Assembly (NCBI GenBank): GCA_015501075.1
Contig: JADNYJ010000008.1
Coordinates: forward strand, 372,001 to 436,000
Direction of reading: 5' to 3'
Source of the DNA: Gymnopilus junonius
Taxonomy: Eukaryota > Basidiomycota > Agaricomycetes > Agaricales > Galerinaceae
Length of the DNA: 64,000 nucleotides
A program made the translations under genes and the position numbers. This document shows, one piece after another, positions 35,412 to 47,210 of the stretch (position 1 is the stretch's first letter; the number at the start of each line of letters is the position of its first letter). Under the pieces are notes generated by a model that saw only the letters and a program-made list of their open reading frames with translations, ran no database searches and had not been told where the DNA came from.

Positions 35412-36893
35412 ATGCAAGCCCACTCTCAGCAAATCAATGACACTTTTTCTGGGTTGGCTGGGAAATTGGAAAGCAAGAATACTACCATTCTTGGGGATAG
35501 CTTTGAGTTTGGCTGTGAGCTTGCTTCCCTCATCTTAAACTTACTTTCATATCTGGTTTATATATAGCGCTCTTCAATGGCTTCAAAGGTACCATGCTTA
35601 GTGTACACCAAGCACACGAGGCACTTGCCTCAGGACAATTGGATTTATATATCTGGATTGCCACCAGAAAGGTGGTCGACATATGTGTAAAGTAAGGTTT
35701 GTCTGCATGGCTATAATATCGGGGCCAACTTGCGAAATCGGTACACAGAAAAAAATTGGCACTTGCCCAGGATGAGCTTGTTTCGAGGGCTATGGACCAA
35801 CTCGTAGGTGACAGCCGGACCGGTTCTCCTGGGACAGCTATTGCTAACAAGTGGATTCCCAGATCCTGGAATTGGCAGTTGCGTTCAAAGGCTTTGTTGA
35901 CGGACCGCATATAGCAATAGTCGACCCCCGTAATCACGCCGACATGGATGCACTGGTAGAAAATGCTCAACGGCTGTCGAAAATGATAAAAGAACAGGGT
36001 ATGACAGATCAAATATGCTTCACAGTATGTATCAACTTTAACTTCAGCGAAATCCTATTTGAGCTGATCGAATTATTTTCTGGAAGATACCTGCAACAGA
36101 GGCAGGAATATATGCCGCCCAAAAGTTAGAGAAACAAGGAATTCAGGTGAATTTGTGTATGGTAACTAGCTTGATGCATGCGGCAGCTTGCACGGAGGCT
36201 GGCGCTTCAACAATTTCAATTCCAGTGGGACTCGTGCGTAATACAATTTTATTTTCAGGCTAACTTCTTCACACCACCTCATAATAACTAGTTACTGGAC
36301 CAATATGAACGCAAGCGGAGCATCCCCAGTGTCACTTCAAGCGCTCACCCAGGGATCCAATCTATCCAAATCATCTTAGCTTATTTCAGACTCAATAAAA
36401 TTAGGACAAGAGTCATCGGAACGTCATTGCGAAATGTAAGTAACTGCAAACAACGATGATGTCTCTTATGCTCTTTCTTTTCCAGTTGTCGGAAGTAGGT
36501 TTGTTGAGTGAATTTGATGCAGTCTGTATCACTCCAGAGCAGTCTGAGAGACTTCGATGGAGCCCAGTTTCTGTGGACGCTCTTGATAGGCAGGACCATC
36601 CTGCAGTGCTCCGTGCCCAACAAGCGAAGTATCCAACTGATCTGCTGGGCTTAGACACTGGATTTTCTTCATGGTTTTCACCTGCTTCTCGAAAATTTGC
36701 TTCAAACGTTCTCCAACCAGTCCTTCAAGACAGCAAGCGGCAGATGGATGATATCGAGGATCGACTACGAGATGAATTAATCTGGCAACTTGATCTGGCG
36801 ACGTTACCTATGAAGGCGCTTGAGCGAAAGTACGACAAGAAAAAGAGAGAATTAACGCAAAATATTGCTGCTCGGGATACAGATTACAGATGA
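35412..36893 (+). CDS. Divergent transaldolase-like protein lacking the Schiff-base lysine
   Basis: TIM-barrel protein of the transaldolase/aldolase superfamily, about 375 aa from about eight exons. The start at 35412 gives MQAHSQQINDTFSGLAGKL. Family features are IAIVDPRNHADMDALVENAQ (compare the VDPR strand), IPATEAGIYAAQKLEKQGIQ and NLCMVTSLMHAAACTEAGAS followed by TISIPVG, which parallel transaldolase I(K)(I/L)(P/A)(A/S)T.EG..AA..LE..GI..NL...FS..QA.AC.EA. The conserved donor at 36025 and acceptor at 36086 give ICFT-IPAT, so Thr occupies the position of the catalytic Lys; a Lys codon (AAG) is present but forms the last three bases of the intron. The usual TTNPSL segment is also absent. 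The C-terminal part (RKFASNVLQPVLQDSKRQMD) is predicted helical. Either a pseudoenzyme or an altered splice. Confidence 0.7.
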
Positions 36894-37388
36894 TGTTTTT
36901 GAGCTCTGCTCCCTTTCGTTGTTTGTTAAAGATTTTAGTAAAATTTATTGATTCCTTCCAACCATACATGTGTTGGATAGGCACGCCTGATTGTCAGCAG
37001 TGAGAAAATTCGGGGGATATTCGCCTTTCAGAATCCTCTATATAAAGAGATTGTTGATGGAATTTAATGCTCACAGAGCGTTTGTATGAACAGGCACGGC
37101 GTCACCACAAGACTAGACAATTGCTTGACTGGAAGGGACGGAATACGGAACTCCTTTCACCGAAAAAAGGCTTATTTGCTATGCCCACGAAGCCTCCGCG
37201 GCCTTGGGAGATTCGGAATATTCGACAAAAATAGTCACACAGATATCTATGTTGTAGGATTCGAATTTCGCTTCGTGGCACCTGATCAATCCTAAGAGGA
37301 ACATCGAGAGCGAACATTCCCGGACCCGCAGCAAGACATCAATCAGACTTAGATCGTAAGCGTTGGATTTAAAAAACGCAGCGAAAGA
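36894..37388. other. Intergenic spacer
   Basis: No gene seen between the transaldolase-like gene and the AACCCATA-rich element. Confidence 0.4.
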
Positions 37389-37931
37389 AGACCCCCATAA
37401 CCCATGACCGTGATAACCCATAACCCCAGAAAACCCATACTTTTTTCGGTCCACCAACTCGGTGGGCGGGGAATAACCCATAAGTCCGCGATAACCCATA
37501 ACCCGTACCCCTCCTCAGGCAAAACCCATAGGTATGACCTACCAAATCGGGCAGCGGACCGTGTTATCCATGCACTTTTTGACCAAAATGAGGAGCTTCA
37601 GCTACAATTATGGGCAGAAAATGCTCGAATCTCCGGCTATATATATGCATTTGGACCGAAAGTGTGATTATCCTCTGCTCATCTTCTGCATTAGGCCAAT
37701 GACATAAGCACGCAAAGAGCTCACGCTGGCATCTTTAACCCTCTGTACGTCGCGTTACGGTCTAAGAAGTCATTTTGCACTTCGTTCTTCGTCTTGGTAA
37801 GTCGTAGAACGACGACATTCCATTTAAATTTTGCCGAATTCTTTAATCTATTTTTAGTGCATCTTAGGTATCCCATAACCTCCGATAACCCATAGCTTGG
37901 GCCGTCCACGGAGAGTTATGGGTTATGAGGG
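37389..37931. mobile_element. Element with AACCCATA subterminal repeats, inverted at its ends
   Basis: The octamer AACCCATA (or ..ATG) occurs seven times between 37395 and 37900 and once inverted (GTTATGGGTTATG, 37916-37928). Most copies lie in the left 140 bp, and the cluster is bounded on the left by CCCCATAACCCAT and on the right by the inverted ATGGGTTATGAGGG. A small hairpin (CCACCAACTCGGTGG, 37451-37465) lies between repeats. The arrangement resembles a non-autonomous transposon with clustered transposase-binding sites. No flanking duplication could be found, so the borders are approximate. Confidence 0.5.
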
Positions 37932-38322
37932 TGCCGACTGTACATTAAGATTTTACGGCCTTCTGGGATTCGGAGAGGTAGCGACTGAAGTTATTCCGCC
38001 AGCCGACCTTCTGACGAGTGACGGACCGACATAGCCGGATAGCTTATCGACATTGCGCATGAATGACTGTGAAAAAAGTCAGCTAAAAGGCCTAAAGTTG
38101 AAACAAAGAGCCTTATTTCACAGGGTGTTTTTCCGATAAGTTAAAGCCTGCTCAGGTTCTGAATTTCAGCCGCTTTTTGGCGCCTGTTGGGCGCTCGTCT
38201 CCGAAACATGACGATGCCGTGATCCGAGAATCGATCACGATATCAATTTTGTAATCCGTGCCAGGCCGTCATCTCAAGCACTCTTACAACAGACCACCAG
38301 GGCCTTGCTACCAAGATCTGAG

Positions 38323-39507
38323 ATGAGTGCTCGTTTAAATACCCGTGAGGACTATCAAAAGCTGCTGGACGCCTATGATACGTGGTTGTTCGACTGCGAT
38401 GGCGTCCTATGGCGTGGTGACCATCTGATAGATGGTGTGACGGAGGTGCTGGACATCTTGAGGCGTCTCAGTGCGTATTGTTCTTGGCTACAACATCACT
38501 TTGACGATTGATCACGAATACAACAGATAAGAAGATCGTGTTCGTCACGAACAACGCCACAAAGTCCAGGAAAACATACAAGCAGAAGTTTGATCAATTA
38601 GGCATCAGCATTCATGTGGTGAGTGTGGGAGCACACCGGCGAACTTTCAATAACAAAGTTTTGGATGACAGGACGAAATATACGGATCGGCCTATGCGGC
38701 AGCTGTCTACCTTTCTACAGTCGTTAAGATTCCCAAAGACAAGAAGGTCTACGTGATTGGACAAAGTGGTCTGGAAGAGGAACTTCGCGATGAAGGCTTG
38801 ACATACATCGGGGGAACGGTGCATATCACAAAAATCTGGGTTGTGGCGACTTCAGCACCTGACTTCTGATATTCTACTACTGACAGGACCCCGCGGATAA
38901 CACGCTCGCTCAATTCGACCTCAGTAATTTCGTCCTTGATCCCGATGTCGCCGCCGTCGTCTGCGGCTTAGATACTCAGATAAATTATACGAAGCTTTCC
39001 AAGGCATTCCAATACTTGACACGGAACCCGGGTTGTCTTTTCATTGCGACAAATGAAGATAGTACGTATCCCACTTGGCATGGTCTCCTGCCAGGTGCAG
39101 GAGCTGTGAGCGCTCCTCTGCGGTACGCTCTCGGCAAAGATCCTATTTGCACAGGCAAACCATCAACTACAATGCTAGATTGTGTCAAAGCCAAGTACGT
39201 ATACCCCTGGCTTGAATGAAATCGTCAAATTAATTGTCGCTGGTAGAGTGCACTTCGACCCAAGTCGGACGATTATGGTCGGCGATAGGCTAAACACGGA
39301 TATCCTCTTTGGACAGCAAGGCGGTTTAGCAACGTTGCTTGTCCTCACTGGTCGGTACCTCTACCTAAGTAATGACACCAAGCTGACGGTTTCCTCAAAG
39401 GAATCACCAGCGAAGACGAAATCATTGGCCCCAACGCTTCTGCCATCATCCCGAATTTCTTTACGCAGGGATTAGGGGACTTCCGGGTAATAGACAAGAG
39501 CCCATAG
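38323..39507 (+). CDS. PHO13: 4-nitrophenylphosphatase / phosphoglycolate phosphatase (PHO13 type)
   Basis: HAD-superfamily phosphatase that removes 2-phosphoglycolate and related toxic side products of glycolysis. The start at 38323 gives [22 protein letters not shown] motif I is [13 protein letters not shown] (nucleophile and acid Asp), motif II is [11 protein letters not shown], and motif IV is [14 protein letters not shown]. Between them are the cap-domain segments [35 protein letters not shown] and [20 protein letters not shown], plus GKPSTTML. Six or so exons with short introns join in frame, including [20 protein letters not shown] after the acceptor near 38671, and end [10 protein letters not shown] at 39507. 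Length is about 300 aa as expected. Confidence 0.92.
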
Positions 39508-39599
39508 AAGGACTGATCTGTAGGACGGGTTCCACAGATAGATAGAATAGCAGATGGGAGTAACGTATACCCACATAGAAATAGTTCTACTGAAGTCAC

Positions 39600-40762
39600 T
39601 TATTTAGCTTTCTTCTGCTCCGCAGCGTCGACTTGTGCATTTGCGTGTTGTTCGGCAAGGTCCACGACTGAATTTACGGTGAGTGCAGTAATCGACGACA
39701 CAATGTAACCCGCAATAGCCGCAAAGGCAGGCGTTAATGGCCAAGCCTGGTCATAATAAAATCTCAAAACGAAACATAAAGATGCCATTAAACACTTACT
39801 TGCCAAGGACGATCCCAATCCAGAGCGATAGGAATAACGCCGAGCCAACATCCTAGAACCGTGCCTATCGCAGGGTAGACCAGAGCGCGTTCAACAGGAT
39901 TCCGACTCCTAGATTCTCGAGGTTAGAGTAAAAAGAGCGATGTTTCAATTAACGCACGAGAACTCCACGAATAGCCTAACCCAAGTCCACCTTTGAACAA
40001 TAGATGCCGAATTGCCACCTAGAGTTGGCACGCCAATGGCATATGCCGGAGGAAATACGGCCATTACAGAGACCAGTAAAGCCAAAAGGTATGTTTTCAA
40101 AGTGAGACTGAAAGAAACGTCCGCCGGTTAATGTCCATCTATCATAAACAAAAATATCTTCAGACCTTGTGATGGGTGCCCCGAAGGAGAGCAAGATGCA
40201 GTAAATGATGAAAGACGCCGCCATAGTCGCTGCCCAGGCATTCCGGGCTATCTGTCGTCCAAGTCAGCTCTTTCTTCTTTGGAAAGGGGCAACAAACGAA
40301 TTCTGTTACGAACGGACAACCTCTGACGATTCAGCAATGCTATTTCTGTCTTCCTTTCCTCTTCCGTCCCTCGAACACCAAGTTTGAGCCACCAGTCTCT
40401 CAAGTAACCGGCCCACCAACTCTGCAAAACGACCGCGCCAATGCAGATGTAAAGCAGTGTTGCTGTCGGGTTCACCGTTAACGCGTTAAGGAAGGATGTT
40501 GCGGACGATCACGCGATGAAATTGGTGTGTTGTCCCATGTCGAATTTGCGAGATCTCCTAGGAGTTGGGTACGAGGGAGATAGAGAGCCACAAACGACCA
40601 AAGTGTGGTATGAACGCCAACAACTGAGATGTACGAGGTCATCGGCAGTGATACTCGGACGGCAGAAATTCTTGGGGTATTCAATTCCGCTAAAACTTTG
40701 GGTTCATTTGATTTTGATACCGATTCTGGTGCTTTGATTTTGTTCTTTTTGGTGTTCGTCAT
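39600..40762 (-). CDS. GPI11: GPI-anchor biosynthesis protein GPI11 / PIG-F (one apparent frameshift)
   Basis: Multi-pass ER membrane protein that partners GPI7/GPI13 in adding ethanolamine phosphate to GPI anchors. The start at 40762 gives [15 protein letters not shown], then TM segments ([79 protein letters not shown]) and the family hallmark [22 protein letters not shown] near the C-terminus, ending AEQKKAK at 39600. At about 40489-40495 the frame of DRPQHP and the frame of FLNALTVNP do not connect: CATCCTTCC is one T short of the expected His-Pro-Phe. Because the gene is essential in yeast, an assembly deletion is more likely than a null allele. Confidence 0.88.
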
Positions 40763-40831
40763 GAGCGGGAGAGAAAAGTAAAGTGACACCCGCCATCACC
40801 GGTTAGAAATGCGTGACCTGACATAATCATG

Positions 40832-41706
40832 CTATTTCAAGGCCGGATCAAAGGCGACCTTGGTCTTCCACTCCCAACTCTTAGAAAACGAACTCGGGGT
40901 GAACTGCTGTCGGCCTTCTAACTCTTTCCTAGGCCTGCGACGATTGGGCGAAATTTTTCTGGGGGTCAAATTTCTGGTGGCTTGATAGAACTTGCTTCTT
41001 TCTCCTTCCTTCTTTCGACTTATTTGCTCGGTTTTTGCCACTGGTTTGACGGCCGATTCATATCCGGATTTATGAAGACGACCATATCTGAAGTGGCCGC
41101 AATATATTAGCAGCCCCAAGGTCTTCCTTCTTCCATTCTTGTAATCTCCTCTCTTTCAGGTCCCGAAATGACTGCGAATAACTTGGTGCCTTTTAGACTT
41201 GAGTTCTGGCTCCAAAATGGGCAGTGTCGGCGAATTTGCCACGAAGGCGACAATGAGACCTCATATTGACTATTTATGCTATTGGAATGATCATGTTCTT
41301 CCCATTTGCTCTCCTGTGGCTCTTCGACTGGACTGTCGAGCCTCGCCAAAGGCGCTAACTGTCTGCGGTGTTAAATACTTTTTGTGCATATTATCTGCTA
41401 TCTTTTCTTGTCACCAATCATCAGTCAAATAAAAGTACGACGTCAGATCTTCCCCATCAATCTGGCCACCACAGTGCGTCATCTCTGGCGATGTGTTCTC
41501 CAATTACCACTGCTTCGTTCCCAATTGCAGTGGAAGATAGGGTGGCCTAATATCATTTTTTCACGGTTACCGTATCTAACAAGGGCACTGTTGAGCTCAG
41601 AAGCTGCCGCAGAGATTGCGGCCATAATCTGTTTTGTACCCGCCACACACGTTTGACAGGTTGGAACCTGGCACGCCATTTTATCTTGCGCGAATGAGCC
41701 TACCAT
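40832..41706 (-). CDS. Hypothetical small protein, multi-exon
   Basis: Minus-strand open segments that look coding and may form one gene: MACQVPTCQTCVAGTKQIMA ending about 41560; MARLDSPVEEPQESKWEEHD (from 41349); APSYSQSFRDLKERRLQEWK after an intron at about 41190-41260; and a basic C-terminal exon YGRLHKSGYESAVKPVAKTE to WEWKTKVAFDPALK (stop at 40832). How the last two segments join is unclear: they are one base out of frame near 41095. The tail is very basic (PRKISPNRRRPRKELEGR), suggesting nucleic-acid binding. It lies 69 bp upstream of GPI11 on the same strand. No family is recognised. Confidence 0.35.
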
Positions 41707-43320
41707 GACAGAGACACAGGGGGAGATGCCAATGTTGGCTGATCTGCGCTCTTCTGTGCTTCATTTGGTCTTCTTTTGTTTGTGAAGGGGGCTTTTTGTC
41801 CAACAACTCAATTGGCATGTTCTAGACTTCCAGTAGACGTTCCTTATCTTGGAGCACGAGTTCAGTCATTCGACCGAATCTTCATTTCTTTCTGATGAAA
41901 TGTTTGTCCTGAGCTAACTACCAGAGCACAATCAAGATATAGTATATCTGGCCTACATTCTGTGGACCTTTCCATGCAAGTACAGATCTCCCAGAATTCG
42001 AATGTTCCATGATCCAGACCATTTCATGACTCGTGTAGTCGAAGTCTTTCGCTGCAGATGAGTTTTTGCGCCCGCGTGGACGACACCTTTTCATCTTCTG
42101 GTGTACATGAAGTCGCAATGCCTGGACTTCAACTGTGAATGCCGCGGCTTAAATAAACTTCAGTAACTGATGCTATATGTTCACTCAGCAGCATCCATTT
42201 GCTGACTGAAGAGGTTCTTTTAGAAGTCCTATTGGTAATATCATTAAGCAGGTTATAGGTGATCCATTTCGGACGAAATACTGACAAACGCCTCAAGGAG
42301 TGTCGTCACATTCAGCAGAGGCGATGTCTGTCCTCAACCGTACCCTGCCATCGCGAGCTACCAAATAAAGCTTTTTCGTGGTCTGCATACCACTTCACAT
42401 CGCTGTCTAGATAGAATGAAAACTAAAACGGAACGTGCCTATCAGTTTATGCCTTGCATTTCTGACTCGGACAAGCAGGCGCTTATGAAGCCTAAGATTT
42501 CCAACTCAAATTCGATGCTTCGTGTAAAATATGTATGTCAGCAAATGTCAAGCCAAAATAATTGAAAGTGAGTATCATTAAAGTTTCATGTACTTCGGGC
42601 GCCGTCGAACCCGGGCCCAGGAATTCAGCCACAGTGGCGATTTGAAAGTAAACGACGCTAAGAAGAATCCCCATTTCAGCAGAAAAAGTGAAACATCTCG
42701 CTGAGAAGCGAATGACCGACGTGAGGGGGCGCCGCACATGTAGGGCAGATTTCCCCAGTAAGCCATTTCTCTGCGAGAAGTTTATCGAAAGTTTATTTCT
42801 TTTCTCAAGAGTTTGACTGCGGCCTTGATGCGGCCGCCGGTGTGGTATTGTTTGCCCATATTGTTCACCAGCAGACAGCTTCAATTAAGGGACAGTCCAC
42901 GTGATAATGAGTTTCGGAATTTACCGGTGGTGCTGGTCAGTTTTACAGCCACCCAATAGTTGGTAATACGGCTCCGTCATCGCCATCGACATCCTCAAGA
43001 CAAGGTAAGAAAATTATGCCATTTTTTGACGACAAAAGATATTGATCCACAGAATCACAGGTAGAAGGTCAATGTGAGTAAATGCTCGCTTTCCCGAGAT
43101 TGTTCGGTGGCCTGGGACGGTTTCTACGGCTGGAGTGAGGTTGGAAGACAATGCTGATGATGGTGTCGGTTGGAATATTGTGGACGCGGAGGGCTGAAGC
43201 TGGGGCTTCTGAAGAGGTGGGGTGCTGAGGCTATCAGGAAATGGAACCCGCACCGAACGACCAGGATTTGAGAAAGAATTGATTTATTGATAATCTTTTT
43301 CATTTTTTTCAGTTCCAGCA
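41707..43320. other. Intergenic region; eL34 promoter at its right end
   Basis: No convincing gene. Just before the eL34 start a T-rich acceptor-like CATTTTTTTCAG (about 43300-43312) suggests an intron in the 5' UTR, common in fungal ribosomal protein genes. Confidence 0.4.
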
Positions 43321-43782
43321 ATGGCCCAACGTGTCACCCTCCGCAAGCGTCAACCATACAACACCACCTCCAACCGCAGACGCGTCGTCAAGACTCCTGG
43401 AGGCAAGCTCGTTGTCCACTACCTCAAAAAGCCCGCTGCGAAGCCCAAATGTGGCGATTGTGGATCTGACCTTCCCGGTGTAAGTTAATTTATCCGCTAA
43501 TTCTGTTCTTCGTGACTTTATCTCCTCCCCTTAGATCCCCGCCCTCCGTCCCCGTCAATATGCCACCATCTCCAAGCGCCAGAAGACTGTCAACCGTGCT
43601 TATGGTGGTTCAAGATGCGGTGACTGCGTGAAGTCTCGGTAAGGACTGTAACTTCTATTTCATGACATAGCACCTCTCATGCTTTCTTCCCCAGCATCCT
43701 GCGTGCGTTCCTGGTTGAGGAGGCTAAGATTGTGAAGAAGGTCATCAAGTCACAGCAAAAGACTGCTGCTGCTCGCAAATAA
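43321..43782 (+). CDS. RPL34: 60S ribosomal protein eL34
   Basis: Component of the large cytosolic ribosomal subunit. Three exons (43321-43479, 43535-43638, 43695-43782) give 116 aa starting MAQRVTLRKRQPYNTTSNRR. The zinc-binding CxxC pairs are visible in KPKCGDCGSDLPG and GGSRCGDCVKSRI. The C-terminus EEAKIVKKVIKSQQKTAAAR K is typical of the family. Introns are 55-56 nt and all phases agree. Confidence 0.97.
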
Positions 43783-44694
43783 TTACATTTGGTTTCTATC
43801 CCTTCTTCTATGATTTTTCTCCCATGCATTCCCCATGTATTCATGATGCCAAAACGTTGACCGATGAGGTCTGGACGTGATACGCCCTGTTATCCCCCGT
43901 CATGGCTACCCTTACCTCAGCTGCAACAGTGAGACGTTCATCTTCAATTCGTATAAGATCAACTTAGTCTGCAGTCTTACAGCATCCTCTTGATTTTGCT
44001 AGAAGTTTCGAATTTTGTAGGCTGAGATTGTCAAACAAATTTTGATACCATGATTTCGACCATGGTAAGGCTTCACTATTGTACCCCAAGGTTGGACGTT
44101 GCATCCGGATGATCGAGACTGTTGGATCTATTTTCGATCTAGCATTCGAATTTGGTGCTCAGCTCTGACGTCTTTCGGTGTCATTCAATAATAATACGAA
44201 CTACAGGTCCATGCCCTGTAGTACAACGGAGCGCAGACGCAAGACTACGGCCACAGTGACTGAATGTCGGAAATCTAAAATGAGGTTGAGTCAACTTTTG
44301 TCGATTTTCAAGCACAGTAGAGTAAATGGGCATTACTAGTAGCAGACGCCATCAGATCTTGCTTTCTCGATTACACTTGCATCCTCCTACATCTAAGCAA
44401 AATCAGTCTGCGCTCAACTGGACGACGGTTTTATTGGAGGATTGCGACTACAAATAAGCGATTATGTAAGTATGAGCATTCCCGCTGTCAACTTAACAAT
44501 TGACCCTTGACCCAAGGGCCCATCCTTAGCCAATTGTATGCGGCACCTGTCATCCACTCAACGGTTGCCAAGTACATGAGTGCGAAAATCACAGCTCGGC
44601 TGTAAGTACTTAATAATTGACGATGATCTCTTCCGAATCCGCGACCTGTTTCTTTCGCGCCCACATCGACGTCCGCCATAACACTCTTATAATC
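43783..44694. other. Intergenic region
   Basis: No gene seen between eL34 and the first F-box gene. Confidence 0.4.
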
Positions 44695-46234
44695 ATGACT
44701 ACTGTTATTGACCTCCCGACAGAACTTCTCTTTGAAATAACCTCTTATCTTGACCAAAATGACTACACATCCCTCGTTCTTGTTGCGTTCACCTGCCGAT
44801 ACTTCTACAACATCTTCATGTCACGGATCCATGAAGAACAGATACAGCATTTCAGTCGGTTGTTAGAAACCCCTAGACTCCGCATCGCTAAAAAGATCGA
44901 AATGCCAATGAAGGACACTTCGGAGGATTTCTCTTTCCGATCTTTCATTGGCGACCCGTTCAGCGAATCAATTGGAAGGCTGCATTTTGCTGTTGGTGGT
45001 AGTGAAAAGGAATTACAATCCGTACTGGGTGTCATCTCCAGAGCGAAATACCTCCAAAGCGTTCATCTAGAACTTGGATATTCATGTAGTCAAAGACGGG
45101 TCGCCCGGGCCTTCAATACCTGCATGGCTAAACCACATCTTAGCCTCACCGTTCAAGGCAGAATTCCTGACCTCAGAAGAGGTCCGTTCAAGTACGAAAT
45201 TATGACCCACAAATCGAAACTGTTAGGTCTGTCATTTGCGGGTACCAAAAACACCTTCAAATCGTTTCTTGTGGTTGTTACTAGGCCCTTTCTAAAGGCT
45301 ACACGACAGCTACCACATGTTCCCGACACCGAAAAGGAAGCTGAAGATATTCCTCTAGAACCTGCTTTCTCGAAGCCATCTCTTTCTTCCGTTCTAGTCG
45401 CACCTAAATTCCGCTTCAAACGTCCCCCACATCCCCAACTTTCATCATTTTCAATCCAAACTAACGCCCTCTTTCTTCCCTCTCTATACCCAATGACTCT
45501 CAACGTACTTAACAACTCTTCAATCCATACCCTTTCCATTTCAGATACACCCTTACTCTATACGACTGGAACCGTATCCTTCCTTCAATTGCAATGCCCG
45601 CTTTGAAGTCTCTTTCAATAGGCAACGTCTCCTTCACATTTCCGATCTCTTGGCCTTTTTTGAACGTCATAGATCCATTGAAAATCTGGATTTCACTCAC
45701 AACGATGTTATTGGCGTCGTCAAGTTCAATTTTCCTCCAAAGCGAAAACTACTGCCTCGCCTCACTTGCCTAACAGCGCATTCTGATTATATCATTCCTT
45801 TTATGCAACACAAGAAAGCAGGATACTTCCGCGACCTGCAAAATATCTCCATAAATGGCCCAAAATACGACCTCGACGTGCTTTTTGATCTGCTTTCCGA
45901 AGGCGGCTTCAAAGGTTTATCAATCACTCTCGACGAGCTATCATCTGTTACGTTGGTTGAATGGATCTTGAGCGGAAACTTGAAAAGAGGAAGAAAACAA
46001 CCACATGGGCTCCTGGGCGTCGCCTCTTTGGCCATGCATGTGCACCGCGATTTTGGAGCTTACCTTGCAGAATGGAGCAGAAAAGAGCTTCTGAATTGGC
46101 AAATTGAAAATGTGCCTGTCATGGCAGAATCTAAACAAAGGGGAAGTCAGTCGGAAATGTATCTTCAGATGTCGGAGCATCTTGTGCGGTCTGTTTGTCC
46201 GCATATGAAGGAATTTATGTATCATTTTATGTAA
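44695..46234 (+). pseudogene. F-box-domain protein, copy A (two apparent one-base deletions)
   Basis: First of two tandem, intronless F-box genes. F-box proteins recruit substrates to SCF ubiquitin ligases. The N-terminus MTTVIDLPTELLFEITSYLD is an F-box-like motif. The body parallels copy B throughout (SEKELQSVLGVISRAKYLQS, SSIHTLSIS, DYIIPFMQHKKAGYF, GPKYDLDVLFDLLSEGG). Compared with copy B, one base is missing at about 45547-45549 (in SISD-TLTLYDW) and one at about 45643 (before DLLAFFERH), so the protein is split over three frames. Both lesions lie outside long homopolymers. Either a recent pseudogene or a sequencing artefact; the C-terminus ends EFMYHFM at 46234. Confidence 0.75.
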
Positions 46235-47210
46235 ACCAAGTATTTATCTTGGTTCTTCACATGTGTATATGACGATTATTTGCTGAGCCAGAGTTAAACG
46301 ATCTCGGACTGCCTAGCATTGACATACAACGTGTAAAGATAAAATGTCGAATGATTACTGAAGCTTCCAGGTGAAGCTTAAGTTCTAACGCATAGTTGAA
46401 ACGCTGTTTCATCAAACTGATCGACAACCTGAAAAGGCAGTCTACTGACCATTTTTGGTTCTTTCGATGGCGAAGTCAGTATCTCCTGTATGCCGATGGT
46501 AATTTGTTTTTGCTGGTCATCCAGAAATTAACAGCTGCCTTACACCCATTTTTTAATCCAGATCCGCAGGCAATGTGTTTCCTTCCTGCATCTACGTGAC
46601 TCGACAATGTCAACACTGGCATTGCATAGATTTCAAAAAGATATTCATCGGTCCTTCTATCTTGCAAGCATGTTATGCATAGTCGATATGCTTGGTTATA
46701 ATCTCGAGCGTATTCAGGGGAAATTTAAACTACGTCTACCAACAATCTATCAAGCCTTGTACCCAAAAAAATGAGTCTGAATGATTCGAGTCGCAGTAAT
46801 ATAAATACCGCGTCCTTCATTTCCGCAGGGGCTATCTCTTACGTTAGATGCAAATGGAAAATTGTCTTGTCTCTACTGCTCGACGCTCTACGAAACATCA
46901 GTCACCCCAATCAGAAATTATGATATGAATTCCTTGAAAAATAAATAAATAAAAATTGCAGAGCAGCTCAAAACATTTTGAGAACTGTTCGCCTGCGCAC
47001 AGTTTTCTTCGCTACCGACTTTCGACTGTTGACGTTGACGTCTGAACACCTAGCCAACCTCTTTTACACATCAGATAGCAATGACTCCCACACGGTTAAG
47101 CTGCGGAAACTCTCATCCTGCTCTTGGCTCATCTATAATTGATAGGAAACTCTTTCATGATCCTTGAATCTTGACTTCGACAATCCGCTGCTACTAAACT
47201 TACACTTCTT
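46235..47210. other. Spacer between tandem F-box genes
   Basis: AT-rich, no gene seen; contains the promoter of copy B. Confidence 0.4.

Noticed and set aside
37389..37931. Interstitial telomere repeat
   Set aside because: The unit is AACCCATA, not the fungal CCCTAA, and copies are spaced and partly inverted rather than tandem.
42492..42884. 130-codon minus-strand frame
   Set aside because: No recognisable motif, no promoter or splice support; likely chance.
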